Source: Leguminivora glycinivorella (taxonomy: Eukaryota; Arthropoda; Insecta; Lepidoptera; Tortricidae). Taken from it: DNA of 64,000 bases. A program made the translations under genes and the position numbers. The notes under the pieces are model-generated. The model made no database searches. It was not told the DNA's origin and saw only the letters and a list, made by a program, of their open reading frames with translations. The stretch covers positions 19,440,578 to 19,504,577 of the forward strand of contig NC_062984.1 of NCBI RefSeq assembly GCF_023078275.1, in the 5' to 3' direction. This document shows positions 1 through 11,954 of this stretch, piece after piece (within the stretch, counting starts at the first letter, position 1; each line of letters starts with the position of its first letter).

Positions 1-1032
1 ATCCTTACTTTCTTGACGTTCTCGGGTTACCTACTCAAAATATTACTATAGAAAATAAGATATAAAATACTAATGGGTGCGGTGATAGCTGTCATCTGCA
101 TACATAAATCTAAACGCCAAAAACTGTATTGCGGGGAGACACCTCATCTTCCCCAATTAGTAAAAAAAAACATGATAAAAATTGGGTTTTAGTTGAACTT
201 TTGCTTTAATTATCCATAAGTGATTCAGGAAACTACAAACGTAGTGCGAAAAGATTTGCTTTTGTAATGTTACGGAAACGTACGAACGTGTCACGCTATT
301 TCAGTCAGTACTGACATTGACTGAACTAGCATAACAAAAATATGAACGTTTCCGGAAAAACATTTTTCGCATTACATCTGTACTATCTGTTCCCAATGTC
401 ACCAAATGGTGCAAAATTCGTAGGTAACCCACAGCATACATAATTTTGTGATTTGTTAACGGCTATCTAGAACCCTGTATAGTGTATACATCAATGAGGT
501 CATATGATTATACAATTAAATTGTGTATAAGTATAAGAAACATCAGAAATGAGTACCAGAACAACCATATAATACACAACCACTACATTAGAAATGTCAG
601 AGATCAAATAAGAATACTGTCTGCCTTACAAATGGTTATTAGAACGATGTTAACAGTGTTCGCTTTATATACGAAAAGTTTTGTTTAAGTCTTTAAATTT
701 TTAACTTTCTCTGCTAATATACCATTAAATATTAATACAAAAACAAAAGTACAGTCTTAGGTATATGCTTTTCTATACGAAGGATAGGAGATCAAAGAAG
801 GAATATAAAATGTTATCACTAGGAATATAAATGCAACAACATTATATCTAAAATTTGGTTGACACTGTAATTAACCCTGGTAACACCATAGAACCGTTAT
901 TTAGAAATACAGAAATTAAATGCTCGTTTTTTTTTCAATCACTGAAAAAACACATTTTAACATCAAAATAAACAGTCTAATTAAGCAAACCGGATTATTA
1001 TCATTTGTTACTACTAGGAACAACTGAAGTAA
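1..1032. other. AT-rich intergenic DNA, no gene seen
   Basis: AT-rich sequence with only short chance ORFs (the longest is about 68 codons near 482-688 and has no recognisable domain or codon bias). I see no splice-linked coding segments, RNA gene or clear repeat ends here. Confidence 0.6.
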
Positions 1033-1035
1033 AAA

Positions 1036-2303
1036 CCGGCCAAGAGCGTGTCGGGCCACGCTCAGTGTAGGGTTCCGTAGTTTTTCGTATTTTTCTCAAA
1101 AACTACTGAACCTATCAAGTTCAAAACAATTTTCCTAGAAAGTCTTTATAAAGTTCTACTTTTGTGATTTTTTTCATATTTTTTAAACATATGGTTCAAA
1201 AGTTAGAGGGGGGGACGCACTTTTTTTTCCTTTAGGAGTGATTATTTCCAAAAATATTGATATTATCAAAAAACGATCTTAGTAAACCCTTAATTCATTT
1301 TTAAATACCTATCCAACAATATATCACACGTTGGGGTTGGAATAAAAAAATATCAGCCCCCACTTTACATGTATGGGGGGTACCCTAATAAAACATTTTT
1401 TTCCATTTTTTATGTTTGCACTTTGTTGGCGTGATTGATATACATATTGGTACCAAATTTTAGCTTTCTAGTGTTTACGGTTACTGAGATTATCCGCGGA
1501 CGGACGGACGGACGGACGGACCTCTAACTTTTGAACCATATGTTTAAAAAATATGAAAAAAACCGGCCAAGTGCGAGTCGGGCTCGCGCACAAAGGGTTC
1601 CGTAGCAGCAAATATAATAAACTTATTATGTCAATTTATACACCTGCCAAAATTACAGTTAAATCAACCTATCTCAAAAACTATAAGAGATACTTTGATC
1701 AAACCAAAAATCGTTGAAAGAGTTAATTAGCATGCATCACCTCTATTTTTTTTAGAATTTTATACCCCGTAGTTATAAAAATAGAGGGGGGGGGACATAC
1801 TTTTTACGACTTTGAGAGCTGATATCTCAAAAACCGTTCACTTTAAGAAAAATGTTTTTTAGAAAACTTTATATCATTTTAAAAGACCTTTCCATTGATA
1901 CCCCACACGGGTATGTACATCGAAAAAAAAATTTTCATCCCTCAGTTACATGTATGGGGGGCCCCACCCCCAATTCTTTTTTTTACTATTTAGTTGTCAT
2001 AATTTTGTAGCGGTTCATACAACACATATTCCCATCAAATTTCATCACTGTAGTACTTATAGTTTCCGAGTAAATCGGCTGTGACAGACGGACAGACGGA
2101 CAGACGGACATGACGAAACTATAAGGGTTCCGTTTTTGCCATTTTGGCTACGGAACCCTAAAAATCACAAAAGTAGAACTTTATAAAGACTTTCTAGGAA
2201 AATTGTTTTGAACTTGCTAGGTTTAGTAGTTTTTGAGAAAAATACGGAAAACTACGGAACCCTACACTGAGCGTGGCCCGACACGCTCTTGGCCGGTTTT
2301 TAA
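1036..2303. mobile_element. Nested pair of 'GGGTTCCGTAG' inverted-repeat elements
   Basis: The outer element starts with AACCGGCCAAGAGCGTGTCG near 1036 and ends with the reverse complement (CGACACGCTCTTGGCCGG) near 2300; both ends carry GGGTTCCGTAG / CTACGGAACCC. A second element of a related family (ACCGGCCAAGTGCGAGTCGG near 1562, ending TACGGAACCCTA near 2160) lies inside it, so the outer copy resumes after 2160. Internal GGAC-type short repeats (1498-1520 and 2090-2110) are part of these elements. Related copies lie at 41332-42120, 42900-43475, 46765-46965 and 61522-62371. No transposase is present, so these are non-autonomous; I do not assign a superfamily. Confidence 0.8.
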
Positions 2304-3191
2304 TATGTATGATGTATATCTATTACCATGTTAACAACACTTTGTTAGCAGCAAAAAGAAAATGTTTCCAGTGACATAAAAAAAAATTAAACAGACCTGA
2401 GACATCAATTGTTCGAAAGAACGGTGCAAGCTATATTTCGTCAATCATAGCTTTTTTACTCCATTTGTTATCTAGTAAAACTTAGTAGGGAATAACACAG
2501 AAGAGTCTACTTTTACCTAACGGTTCTAGGTGATTTAACAATTAATTCTAATATAATTAATAATATTTATTTCTTACACAGGGCAAACTACTTTTCAAAT
2601 GTCATTAAATTCGTCTTGATAACTTTTAAGTATTATAATTATACAACGCTACACAATTTATTTTTAGACAGTTAAAGCAACCTTTGGCTACCGACGCGGT
2701 CAGACCGCTATAAGTATAACCTTAAATAACTTGCAATCCTATCACAGGTTAGCATGAGTTCATGAATGTAGCAAAAATAGGTATGTATTCTTGATATTTA
2801 ACTTCATTTAAACCTTCTTGTTATATACGGAAATATATACCTTTAACAATAATAGCTAAATATATTATATTATATGTATACACGTTTCAAGAAATGAAAC
2901 ATGAAAGTGTTTCAAAAATTGATCTGTTTGTCCCCTCAGTGAGACCATATTGTGTGGGGGTTTTTTTTAAACACTCGTTCATAATAATCTTTGGGACATA
3001 AATTGTGGATGTAATAATAAACGTAACCTTTTCGGGTTGTAAAGGACAACCATCGCTTAAATTTGACGTTTAATTTCAAACGTAAAGGTAGGTAAACATT
3101 ATAATCTTTAAGTAAAACCAGGGCAAGCCAATACTTTCTACACGCCTAGTGTAAATAAACAGCGCCACATGTCACGTAAGTTTACCATAAT
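2304..3191. other. Intergenic DNA downstream of DFF40
   Basis: AT-rich sequence between the nested element and the DFF40 stop codon. It should hold the DFF40 3' UTR (minus strand), but I cannot place a convincing poly(A) site. No coding segment was recognised. Confidence 0.5.
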
Positions 3192-6100
3192 TTACTTGTT
3201 TTCAATGCTATGTGCACTGCACTTTTTGCAAAGAGTATATACCCCAGACTCCGCGTCATGCTTACCTTTATAATGGCACACGATATGCACCAACTTCAGG
3301 TTGTCCCGTGTGAATATCTGCAAATAATATCTGTCCGCTTCGACTGTTCCATCGCTACTATGTTCACATAGAACACAAGTGACTTCCCCGGAGTAGACTG
3401 CTTCTATAGCCTTCAATATTTGGGGTATAATGGAGCGGGAGAGTTCAATCTTGTGGTCTAAGTTCCATGTTTGGAATATTATGCGTTCCTCTCGGCTTCT
3501 ATAAGGGTTGATGACATGGTCGTCCTTGTAAGAGCATGATGTGTTGTTATAGAGACCTCCGCATTGGAATAGACCTTGTTCGTTACAGAGGCGATTTTTC
3601 TCTGCTTTTCTATTGAAGTAGTCCTGATTGTATTTATCGCTTTCGAGTAACTTACGTAGGTCTGCTAGGAACTGGTCGACTAGTTTTTTGCCGCGGCTGT
3701 GCTTGGAATGCGTGTAGAGGTCAGAGGATTGGAGGGCTGACTTTGTTTTGTAGAAATAGCCCCGCATGCGCTCTTTGACGCGTTTGCACATTGACTGCTC
3801 TTTGGTCTTTTCTGAAGGTTCTAGACCTGTAATTATGAGTGTTTGTTTTATTATAACTTTACGGCAGCAGGGCAGCATATGATAGTCGCGAGATAGACTA
3901 CTCATCTTTATGTCATTAATACAAGTGAAAAAACGTGTAATCTATGGCGCGCTAATCACGCGCTATTCCTGCAGAAACAAAAGAACATTTCTTGTCAGTG
4001 AACTATTAAATCAAAGAGATAGAGAATTGGTTAATGGAAGTACTCCTCTAAGGTTGTTGGAGAATAAAGCACCTTGATAAAATTGTAGTAACAGACACAA
4101 ATGCAAAATGAGAAGAAACGGTTTAAGGGACTTACTAACTTTCGAACCACTTAGGATCCTGCGAGCGTTCGCTAAGCATAGTTCGCGCATCATCAGCCGC
4201 CGCAATGTACTTCTGGAACACCTTGAACTTCTCCTTGATGTTCGTGGTGAGGAACTCCTTGGCGGCCAGTCCGGTGTCGATGTATTCCTTCTTGGATGAG
4301 CGGATTAGGCTGTAGTAGTGGTCAAAGTCTGGAAATGAAGAGAAATCAATGTTAATGAAATTTAGTTAACGTGAAAACAGTGCGAGTGAGTATTAGAGGA
4401 GCAAAACAATTATTATATTGGTCATGGCGGTAGGTGGGCCATTTTTTTTCAAAGTTTTCCACCCCACTTTTTTTGGATTTGGAATTTTTTATGTGGTTTC
4501 CACTCAGAATCGCGAGCTCTTTCAATTCTAATAGCAGAAAAAAAGTGTCCCAAGGTTTTTTCCCCATTCCGTTACCATTTTTTCATACATTTTGTATGGC
4601 GGTAACGGAATGGAAGGTTCGAAAAAATGTATGGAAATCTTGGGACATTTTTTTCTCCTATCAGGATCGAAAGAGCTCGCGATTCTCAGTAATAATCGCG
4701 TAAAAAATACCCATGTTACAAAAAAGGTGGAGTGGACAACTTTGAAAAAAAAAAAATGGCCCTGGTGTTCTGACCTCTTTATGATTTTTTATGTCTAGTG
4801 TCATTTGGTTACTTTTAACACAATAAGGAATCAATACTTAGTAATTAATTTAATAGTACTTGCAGTGGTCACAGTTGAGTTTTTAATTTGGTTATTCCCA
4901 CTAGATGCCACTAAGTTGTTACCAGTGGTAAGTTGGTAACTGAATTTATCTCACATGTTCCCAGTGGCATTGGTTAAAAAAACTGAAATTTCTTTCCCAG
5001 TTATTTCCTGTGGTTTCAGAAAAACAAATCCAGTGTTACCACTGCTGGTAAAAAGTTGATGGTAACTAGAAGGAATATATCTATTATACTTTCACCCTTT
5101 GCTTGAATGTTTTTCTTCATTTGTTACCATTGGCAAGAAATGAGAAAAATATTTTTAGCTACAAATATTTAAAGATTATTGTTATATAAATAATACCATA
5201 ACTTACTGATGCCAATAATTATTGTTTTTTTTTTTAACTTAAATATTGTTGATAATTGAATTTGTTGTTTTAAATGCATTGCATACTAAAACTAAAAAAT
5301 AATTATTTGAAGACAATGTTTATTCTGCTTTAGTTTTTAGTATGTATATCACAAAAATATTAATAAAAGTGTTTTTCAACATATTTCTGGGCCACCCTGT
5401 ATTGAAAACCAATCATCAATTAATATATTGTATGATTATAGCTTTACCATAGACTTTGTGATTAGATATTATAAAGTCTATCTAAGAATAGTAAGAATGC
5501 ATACAACCTTGGGTGTGTACATAAGTATATGGCATTTTGTATGGCGGTAACGGAATGGAAGGTTTGAAAAAATGTATGGAAATCTTGGGACATTTTTTTC
5601 TCCTATCAGGATCGAAAGAGCTCGCGATTCTCAGTAATAATCGCGTAAAAAATAGCCATGTTACAAAAAAGGTGGAGTGGACAACTTTGAAAAAAAAAAA
5701 AAATGGCCCTGGTGTTCTGACCTCTTTATGATTTTTTATGTCTAGTGTCATTTGGTTACTTTTAACACAATAAGGAATCAATACTTAGTAATTAATTTAA
5801 TAGTACTTGCAGTGGTCACAGTTGAGTTTTTAATTTGGTTATTCCCACTAGATGCCACTAAGTTGTTACCAGTGGTAAGTTGGTAACTGAATTTATCTCA
5901 CATGTTCCCAGTGGCATTGGTTAAAAAAACTGAAATTTCTTTCCCAGTTATTTCCTGTGGTTTCAGAAAAACAAATCCAGTGTTACCACTGCTGGTAAAA
6001 AGTTGATGGTAACTAGAAGGAATATATCTATTATACTTTCACCCTTTGCTTGAATGTTTTTCTTCATTTGTTACCATTGGCAAGAAATGAGAAAAATATT

Positions 6101-7192
6101 TTTAGCTACAAATATTTAAAGATTATTGTTATATAAATAATACCATAACTTACTGTTGCCAATAATTATTGTTTTTTTTTTTTAACTTAAATGTTGTTGA
6201 TAATTGAATTTGTTGTTTTAAATGCATTGCATACTAAAACTAAAAAATAATTATTTGAAGACAATGTTTATTCTGCTTTAGTTTTTAGTATATATATCAT
6301 AAAAATATTAATAAAAGTGTTTTTCAACATATTTCTGGGCCATCCTGTATTGAAAACCAATCATCAATTAATATATTGTATTATTATAGCTTTACCATAG
6401 ACTTTGTGATTAGATATTATAAAGTCTATCTAAGAATAGTAAGAATGCATACAACCTTGGGTGTGTACATAAGTATATGGCAAAGTTGCATCTGTAAATG
6501 CAGTTTTTTTTGTTGTAATTTAATGCCTCTGACTATAGCCTGTTGAAGGATTCTATAAGAGGCACAATAAGAAGACATAGTGACCTTGTAGCACAGCTCT
6601 AATACGTTAACTTACTTTTAAAAATATTTAGGTGGCATGTTGACTAATTTAAGTAAATATTTATTGGAACCCTATACATTGGTAGTACTTCTAGCACAAG
6701 ACATTCTTCACTGCAATGATGTAGTAAACATTTCCCAATTACTTTTACAAGCATCCTTTATCATTTTTACAGCTTTCTCGTCTATATCTGTAAAACATAC
6801 CAGTTACCATTTGTTCCTTGTCCTTCAACAATATGAAGAGAGTCTGCGGCGGCAGCGTGTCCAGGTAATCGTCGTCCGAAACCTGCGTCCCGTCCTCCGC
6901 TACGTACAGCGCCGCGCACCTGGCATTGAACTACAAACACAAATATAGGTCAATGCTAACAGAAACGGGCCAAGGCCACGCTTTTCAAGGATAAATAATG
7001 CAAACTATGAATGAAACTATAAATTAAAAGATTCGAAACTAATTTAAATGTATCCAATACACGATATATACTAAGAATAACACTTACACCGAGTTTTTTG
7101 CATGATTTTTCAATTAATTCTTGCAGATTTTCGGCGGCAACGCCGATTCTCTTCTCCCTTTTCACATCTGCCACTTTATATCCTTTTTTCAT
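3192..7192 (-). CDS. Drep4: DNA fragmentation factor 40 kDa subunit / caspase-activated DNase (CAD, Drep4-like)
   Basis: Apoptotic endonuclease that cuts chromatin between nucleosomes once caspases remove its CIDE-domain inhibitor. Four exons in minus order: 7192-7088, 6930-6801, 4328-4140, 3826-3192; all introns are GT-AG and phases (0, 1, 1) join into 352 codons, close to the ~340 aa of the vertebrate protein. Residues 1-78 form the CIDE-N domain (KREKRIGVAA, then LYVAEDGTQV and LFILL). The catalytic part in the last exon shows DHVINPY (H245), WNLDHKIE (D265, H266), LVHIVCHYKGKH (H322, H326, H331) with the spacing of the CAD ββα-metal active site, and cysteines expected to bind zinc. The start ATG precedes the CIDE-N domain directly and has no better upstream candidate. 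The gene appears intact. The thymidylate kinase gene starts 610 bp away on the other strand. Family assignment is firm; the one-to-one match to fly Drep4 is inference. Confidence 0.92.
4430..4770. repeat. Inverted repeat (head-to-head element) in DFF40 intron 2
   Basis: About 160 bp at 4430-4590 is a diverged reverse complement of 4591-4770: each arm contains GAAAGAGCTCGCGATTCT, a GGGACA..TTTTTTTCT stretch, and ends in an A-run followed by ATGGCC. It looks like a non-autonomous palindromic element. The several short ORFs predicted here are overlapping readings of this repeat, not genes. Confidence 0.75.
4591..6480. repeat. Tandem duplication, two ~945-bp units, in DFF40 intron 2
   Basis: Unit 1 (about 4591-5535) and unit 2 (about 5536-6480) are nearly identical; marker strings such as TTTGTATGGCGGTAACGG recur 945 bp apart. 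Differences are scattered single bases and A-run length. The unit includes the right arm of the inverted repeat at 4591-4770 and an AT-rich tail with a GGGCCACCCTGTATTG string that resembles the end of the TIR element at 34319-34713. Both copies are intronic. Confidence 0.9.
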
Positions 7193-7802
7193 GGTTTATT
7201 ATTATGGATTTTTACCACAAATAAATTAAATATGGAAACTAAATGAGACAAAGAAAATTATATATTCTGGAAACGACCGCCCGCGCGTTTCTCGAGATAA
7301 TTTACGCGACGAAGTACTTCCGATTGTTTGACGCATGTCAGTCAGACAACATTGAATGACACTTCGTTGAATGTTGCCATTTGATAAAAATATATTTCAG
7401 AGATCATTCAAGGCACTAACAAAAACGCCGTAATTTTCAACCATTCTGCAAGCGAAACTAGTCTTTATCGCAATAGTCATAAAGTTTTATCTGCTGACAG
7501 CTTGTTGGATTGATGTCACTTCAGTCACTTGATGTTTGATTACCGGTGAAGTGTAACTGTATTTACGTTTTGGCGCTACTTTTTTCAGTATTTTAGGTTG
7601 TTTTTAGGCCTTTTAATTAGGTTAAGTATTGAATTTGTCTTATCATGCTGTGTAGTTTGTGCGTATAAATAAAATATAAGACTTCCCTTTGTTGAATTTG
7701 GACTTTAGCTTACGTGATAACCTTTTTGCCGATAACCAATAGTCTGGTAAAGAGAACGCTAGTGTACTTGTTATCTACTGTCCTTACTAAGTAAACGCAA
7801 CC
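7193..7802. promoter_or_regulatory. Shared divergent promoter region, DFF40 / thymidylate kinase
   Basis: 610 bp separates the DFF40 ATG (minus) from the thymidylate kinase ATG (plus). There is a GC-richer patch around 7265-7330 (CGCCCGCGCG, TTACGCGACG) and several TCAGT-type initiator-like strings (7341, 7523). No clear TATA box was seen on either side. That both genes are driven from here is inferred from arrangement. Confidence 0.5.
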
Positions 7803-10800
7803 ATGAAGAGAGGAGCCTTAATTGTTATTGAAGGACTAGACCGGACAGGGAAATCTACACAATGCAAAGCATTAGGTTGGTATTGAAATGTAGTAAATAT
7901 TTTTAACCCACTTTGGCAATTTTCATGGCATTCATAGCTTAAAAGTAACATGGTGTCTTGATCTCAGCATATTAATCTTCTATAATATGTTTATAGTGGA
8001 AGGCCTGCTGAAGAAACAAATAAAAGCCGAGTACACCAATTTTCCAGCCAGACAAACCGAGATTGGGAAAGTTATCAATAGTTATCTCATGTCCAAGGTA
8101 AGCTCTGAATTATCAAACATTAAATGTGAATGTACAACCTGTCTTTATTGATTTCTGTTAACTTTATTAACATCCTGTCGAATTAAACAGACATCATAAA
8201 ATGCATGGTGTATAATTTTTTTAAAAATTTTATTTTCAGAAAGAGCTGTCTGATGAAGCCATCCACCTGCTGTTCTCAGCAAACCGCTGGGAGAGAGCCG
8301 GTGAGATTGTCAAGACCCTGGAGGAAGGCACCAGCATTGTTGTGGATCGGTACTGCTACTCTGGGGTGGCATTTTCAGCTGCTAAAGGTATGAAAATATA
8401 GGATAATTGTATATAATTTTATTTAAGAATACAGCCTGGCAAAAAGAGTAGAAATGAAACTAATTTTTTTAGCATAGCACTTATTGTTCTCAAACAAAAG
8501 TGACTCTATAGTAGCCACATGGAAAACTGTTTACATAGGCGGTGGCACACATATTTTCTACCCATTTTTGTCAGGCAGTAATACTCTTTTTTTTTTTCAT
8601 ATAGCTTAGGTTTTCAAATTATATATTTAACTCATTTTATTGCTTTTCTTCAGTATTTGTTTATTTTGATTTTTCATTAGTAATTTTTATGACTTAGGGA
8701 CCGTCTCCACTCAGGCGACGCATGTCTTGAGACGCGGAACAGACGTCAGCGCCACGCCGCCCGAATGTAATTTAAAAACGTCTCCTCAGTACTCAGTACA
8801 TTTTGTATAGGAAGGACGTAAGACGCGCCCCCAGGCGACGCGTAACTTGGGGCTCGCCAAGCGACGTCCCTTGCGCGTCCTTCCTATACAAAATGTACTG
8901 AGGAGACGTTTTTCAATTTATATTCGGCGGCGTGGCGCTGACGTCCGTTCCGCGTCTCAAGACATGCGTCGCCTTAGTGGGGACGGTCCCTTACATATTT
9001 AAAATATGATAAAATACTATGTCTGACTTTATAAAAATGTGGAAAAACCAACATAATGTATAAAATTGATTGCTTAGGCCAGAACTCTTGTGAATATTTA
9101 ACTTTAGTCAGTCAGAAGCGAAAAACTTTACTTACTTTCTGACTGACTTTCTATCCTACCATACCTTCTGTATTTAATTAAATATGGAGCTGTATACAAA
9201 CTAGAGCAGGACCTCTTTAATCCGAACCCTAAAAAAAAACCCCCATTCGGATTAGTGGAGCATTCGGATTATAGTATAAATAGGTTATTTTGTATGAAAT
9301 AAAGAAATAATATTGTGAAATTTAAATGCGTATTCATCTGTAAACGTAATATTTATTAAATTTTGTTTAAAAGATCTAATAGTTTACTTTATGGGGTAGT
9401 ATTTTATGACGAATAAAAAACTTATCCCATTTTTCTCGTAAAAGTATTCGAGGGAAGAAGTGCGTTCGAATTAAGGTGTTCGGATTAAAGAGGTCTGCTG
9501 TATTAAAAATAGAAGAGTTAGAACTGTTAGAAGAAAAAACAAAGTATTTGATACATTGACCTTACACTGATTTTCCAAATGTTTTTCAGGTCTAGACATA
9601 AACTTCTGTAAAGCCCCGGACATGGGGCTGCCCAAGCCAGACCAGGTGTTCTTCCTGACCATGCCCATTGAGAGCATAGAGCAGAGAAACGGCTTCGGGA
9701 ATGAAAGGTGAGACATTTGATATGGCCCTGGACTGTCTCTAATAGAGATCATACATGCGCGGATCCAGGGGTCTTAGGGGGCGTGGACGCTCGGTGCGAA
9801 GTGTTCGGCGGGGTTGGCGTCTAATCAGATCAGTGACTCCCCCTGGGGCCCCGGGCCTTTACCACGTGACCCCCCCCTGGGCACGAAGCTGGATCCGCGC
9901 TTAAGATCATAATGTCCCTGTCTATCTGTCTGTCTGTCTTAGTGTAAGGCGTGGACGCTCGGTGCGAAGTGTTCGGTGGGGCGGGCGAGCGTCTATTCAG
10001 CATCGAGTCGACTCAGGGCACTCTATGAGCTTCAATTGTTTGACATGCATGCCGCACGCTGCGCCCAATATGAGCGTGCACTCTGGGGCCCATTTCTCGA
10101 AAGGTACAAGCTTTGTATTACAAGTGTGTTTCCATGACAACCCATACGATTTGACAGTTCGCGCACTTGTAATACAAGGCTTGTATTACCTTTCGAGAAA
10201 CGGGCCCCTGGGGCCTGTTGCATAACAATTTACAACTTGTATTACAAGTGGAACTCTCTTTCTTATAAAATGAATTGGAGGGGGACTACCGCTTGTAATA
10301 TGAGTTGTAAATTGTTATGCAATAGGCCCCTGGCCTTACACTTTGCAACGGTCTATCAGTTCTAGGGTGCTGTCACTTTTCATGTCTATCTACCTCTATA
10401 TAGCCTCTTCTTCTTAACATGGTCTTTTGATCGAGTTTGTTTTAGATAAAAGTCACGCGGTTCAGTGTTCCTGTTGGCAAATGCCTCACAATAAGGACAA
10501 TTTAATCTGAAATTCCGACCGATATAATTTTTGCAGAAGATCCATTATACTCGCCGCAATTACTGGCGGTGGCGACTGAAGTCATATTGCTATCTCTTTC
10601 ACGCCATTGGTGACCCAGTGAGTTGGTCACCAGTCGCCTCTTGGTATTGCGGAAAGTATTTTATATGTGAAACACCACATATAAAAATACTGTATGTTTG
10701 TTCTGAATCACTTGTTAAAACTGGCAGTATTTTTTGCCGATTCTAAATTCCGTAAGAATGCCATCAGAATTTTACATAATTTCATGATTTTACGTGATTT

Positions 10801-11250
10801 TTTTATTTTATTTTATAGGTACGAGGTTTTAAGTTTCCAAAAGAACGGTGGCAGAAATGTATCACCAGCTAAAAGAAGACGACTGGGAGGTATTAGATGC
10901 AAGAAGGTACTTATAAGATATTTTATAAAAACTTTATAGGGAAAAACAAAGCAAAAGAGTATAGAAATAAAAAAAAGTAGCAACATCCTACGACTTGTAG
11001 TTTAGTTACAATAATCATTGTCATAACATTTGATAAACGAACTATATGCGTTTAGGGTGAGAGATTGTACGTTTGTTTGTAGACTACTTATTTATCCTAT
11101 GAATTATCTGAATTCTAACTATTAAAAACATGTTTGCACTTTCAGATCAATAGAAGAAATTCAAAAAGAGATATTGGAGAAAGCAATGCAAGTGGTAGAA
11201 AAAGCTGCCGACCAGCCCATAGGCAAGGTGTGGATCAAATCCTGATGTGA
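7803..11250 (+). CDS. DTYMK: Thymidylate kinase (dTMP kinase), reading frame broken in exon 5
   Basis: Phosphorylates dTMP to dTDP for DNA synthesis. Exons: 7803-7875, 7997-8097, 8240-8387, 9590-9707, 10819-10906, 11146-11245 (or 11250), all GT-AG. Visible motifs: P-loop EGLDRTGKST at residues 10-19, FPARQTEIGK, LLFSANRWE, DRYCYSGVAF (D94-R95-Y96), KPDQVFFL and a short LID ending GNERYE. Exon 5 begins in frame (RYEVLSFQK), but conserved sequence (EMYHQLKEDDWEVLDA) continues in the +1-shifted frame: one base is extra at about 10844-10849 (AAAAGAACGG). Exon 5 is therefore 88 nt where 87 would keep phase into exon 6, which ends GKVWIKS-stop (11243-11245). Without the extra base the protein would be 208 aa, the normal family length; as written the frame runs to 11248-11250 with an unrelated tail. 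No alternative splice site rescues it. Sequencing indel, allele or true pseudogene cannot be told apart here. Confidence 0.88.
8431..8582. mobile_element. Short TIR element, 'AGCCTGGCAAA' family, TMPK intron 3
   Basis: Begins CAGCCTGGCAAAAAGAGTAG and closes with a weak inverted copy (TTTTTGTCAGGCAG). A second copy with better ends lies at 12440-12604 (CAGCCTGGCAAAACAGTAG ... CTCTTTGCCAGGCT), sharing internal strings GTAAA.TTG/GTGGCA. A related pair of ends brackets 27447-27851. Non-coding MITE-like sequence. Confidence 0.6.
8697..8990. mobile_element. 294-bp MITE with long inverted arms and TTA target duplication
   Basis: Arms of roughly 120 bp: GGGACCGTCTCCACTCAGGC at 8697 and its inverted copy GACATGCGTCGCC...GACGGTCCC ending at 8990; inside are matching AAAACGTCTCCTCAGTAC / GTACTGAGGAGACGTTTTT blocks. 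It is flanked by TTA on both sides (8694-8696 and 8991-8993). A 3-bp TTA duplication fits the PIF/Harbinger superfamily. Located in intron 3 of the thymidylate kinase gene. Confidence 0.85.
9757..10346. mobile_element. Cluster of palindromic elements in TMPK intron 4
   Basis: Three kinds of elements are packed together. (1) 9757-9903: ends GCGCGGATCCAGG and CTGGATCCGCGC. (2) About 9940-10346: ends AGTGTAAGGCGTGG and GGCCTTACACTTTG; its GGACGCTCGGTGCGAAGTGT string also occurs in element 1. (3) Inside it, two adjacent hairpins: 10086-10208 (GGGCCCATTTCTCGAAAGG ... CCTTTCGAGAAACGGGCCC) and 10211-10329 (GGGCCTGTTGCATAAC ... GTTATGCAATAGGCCC), each bounded by CTG. No coding content. Confidence 0.75.
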
Positions 11251-11258
11251 CTAGTTAT

Positions 11259-11535
11259 AGTCTGTTTGGAAAGAGAAGAGTCGTGGCAGAAATGGAAACC
11301 AACATTTTCTTTATATGGCAATCAATGTAGTGTTGTGTTCCTGCCGGTGAGTAAGGTTGCCAGGACTCAACTAGGGCGCATTTCGCGAGTTCGAAGCGTC
11401 CACGGCCACGAAGACTACTTACCATCAGGCGGGCGGTATGATTATTTGCCACCGACATATATATGGGTAATATTGGTAATCATATAACTGTGTATTATGA
11501 TATTTCTGCCGTATCTCTTCTTTCCAAACAGACAA
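11259..11535. mobile_element. TIR element just after the TMPK stop codon
   Basis: GTCTGTTTGGAAAGAGAAGA at 11259 is mirrored by CTCTTCTTTCCAAACAGAC ending near 11534; the inverted match extends inward to GGCAGAAAT / ATTTCTGCC. It lies 14 bp after the thymidylate kinase stop and so is probably part of that gene's 3' UTR. Confidence 0.75.
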
Positions 11536-11773
11536 TATTTTGAACAGTATTTATATTAAGTTGTGTTCTAAAATGATAATTAATTAATTACCTACTGAAC
11601 AAGTTTTGTTCCTATTATCATCAATTTAAGATGGCTCTGGTCAGTGGAAAAATGTAAAAAGTAGTTTCAAAGTTATTGCAATCATGATTAATTACTAGAA
11701 AAATACACGAATAATTATTTAATAAAGTATTGAAATGTTATGTGGATGTGGGCCTTAGTAAAACATTGTAAAA

Positions 11774-11954
11774 TCCATACTAATATTATAAATGGGAAAG
11801 TGTGTGTGTGTCTGTTTGTTTGTCCGTCTTTCACGGCAAAACGGAGCGACGAATTGTCGTGATTTTTTAAGTGAAGATAGTTGAAGGGACGGAGAGTGAC
11901 ATAGGCTACTTTTTGTCTCTTTCTAACGCGTGCGATGCCGCGGGCAAAAGCTAG
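11774..11954 (+). mobile_element. Short non-autonomous Helitron
   Basis: Starts TCCATACTAATATTATAAAT after an A and ends GGGCAAAAGCTAG before a T: TC at the 5' end, CTAG at the 3' end, and A/T insertion are the hallmarks of Helitrons. A GCCGCGGGC palindrome lies close to the 3' end. A second copy with the same 5' end starts at 16985 (to about 17145) in a PUM3 intron but lacks the CTAG end. Confidence 0.75.
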
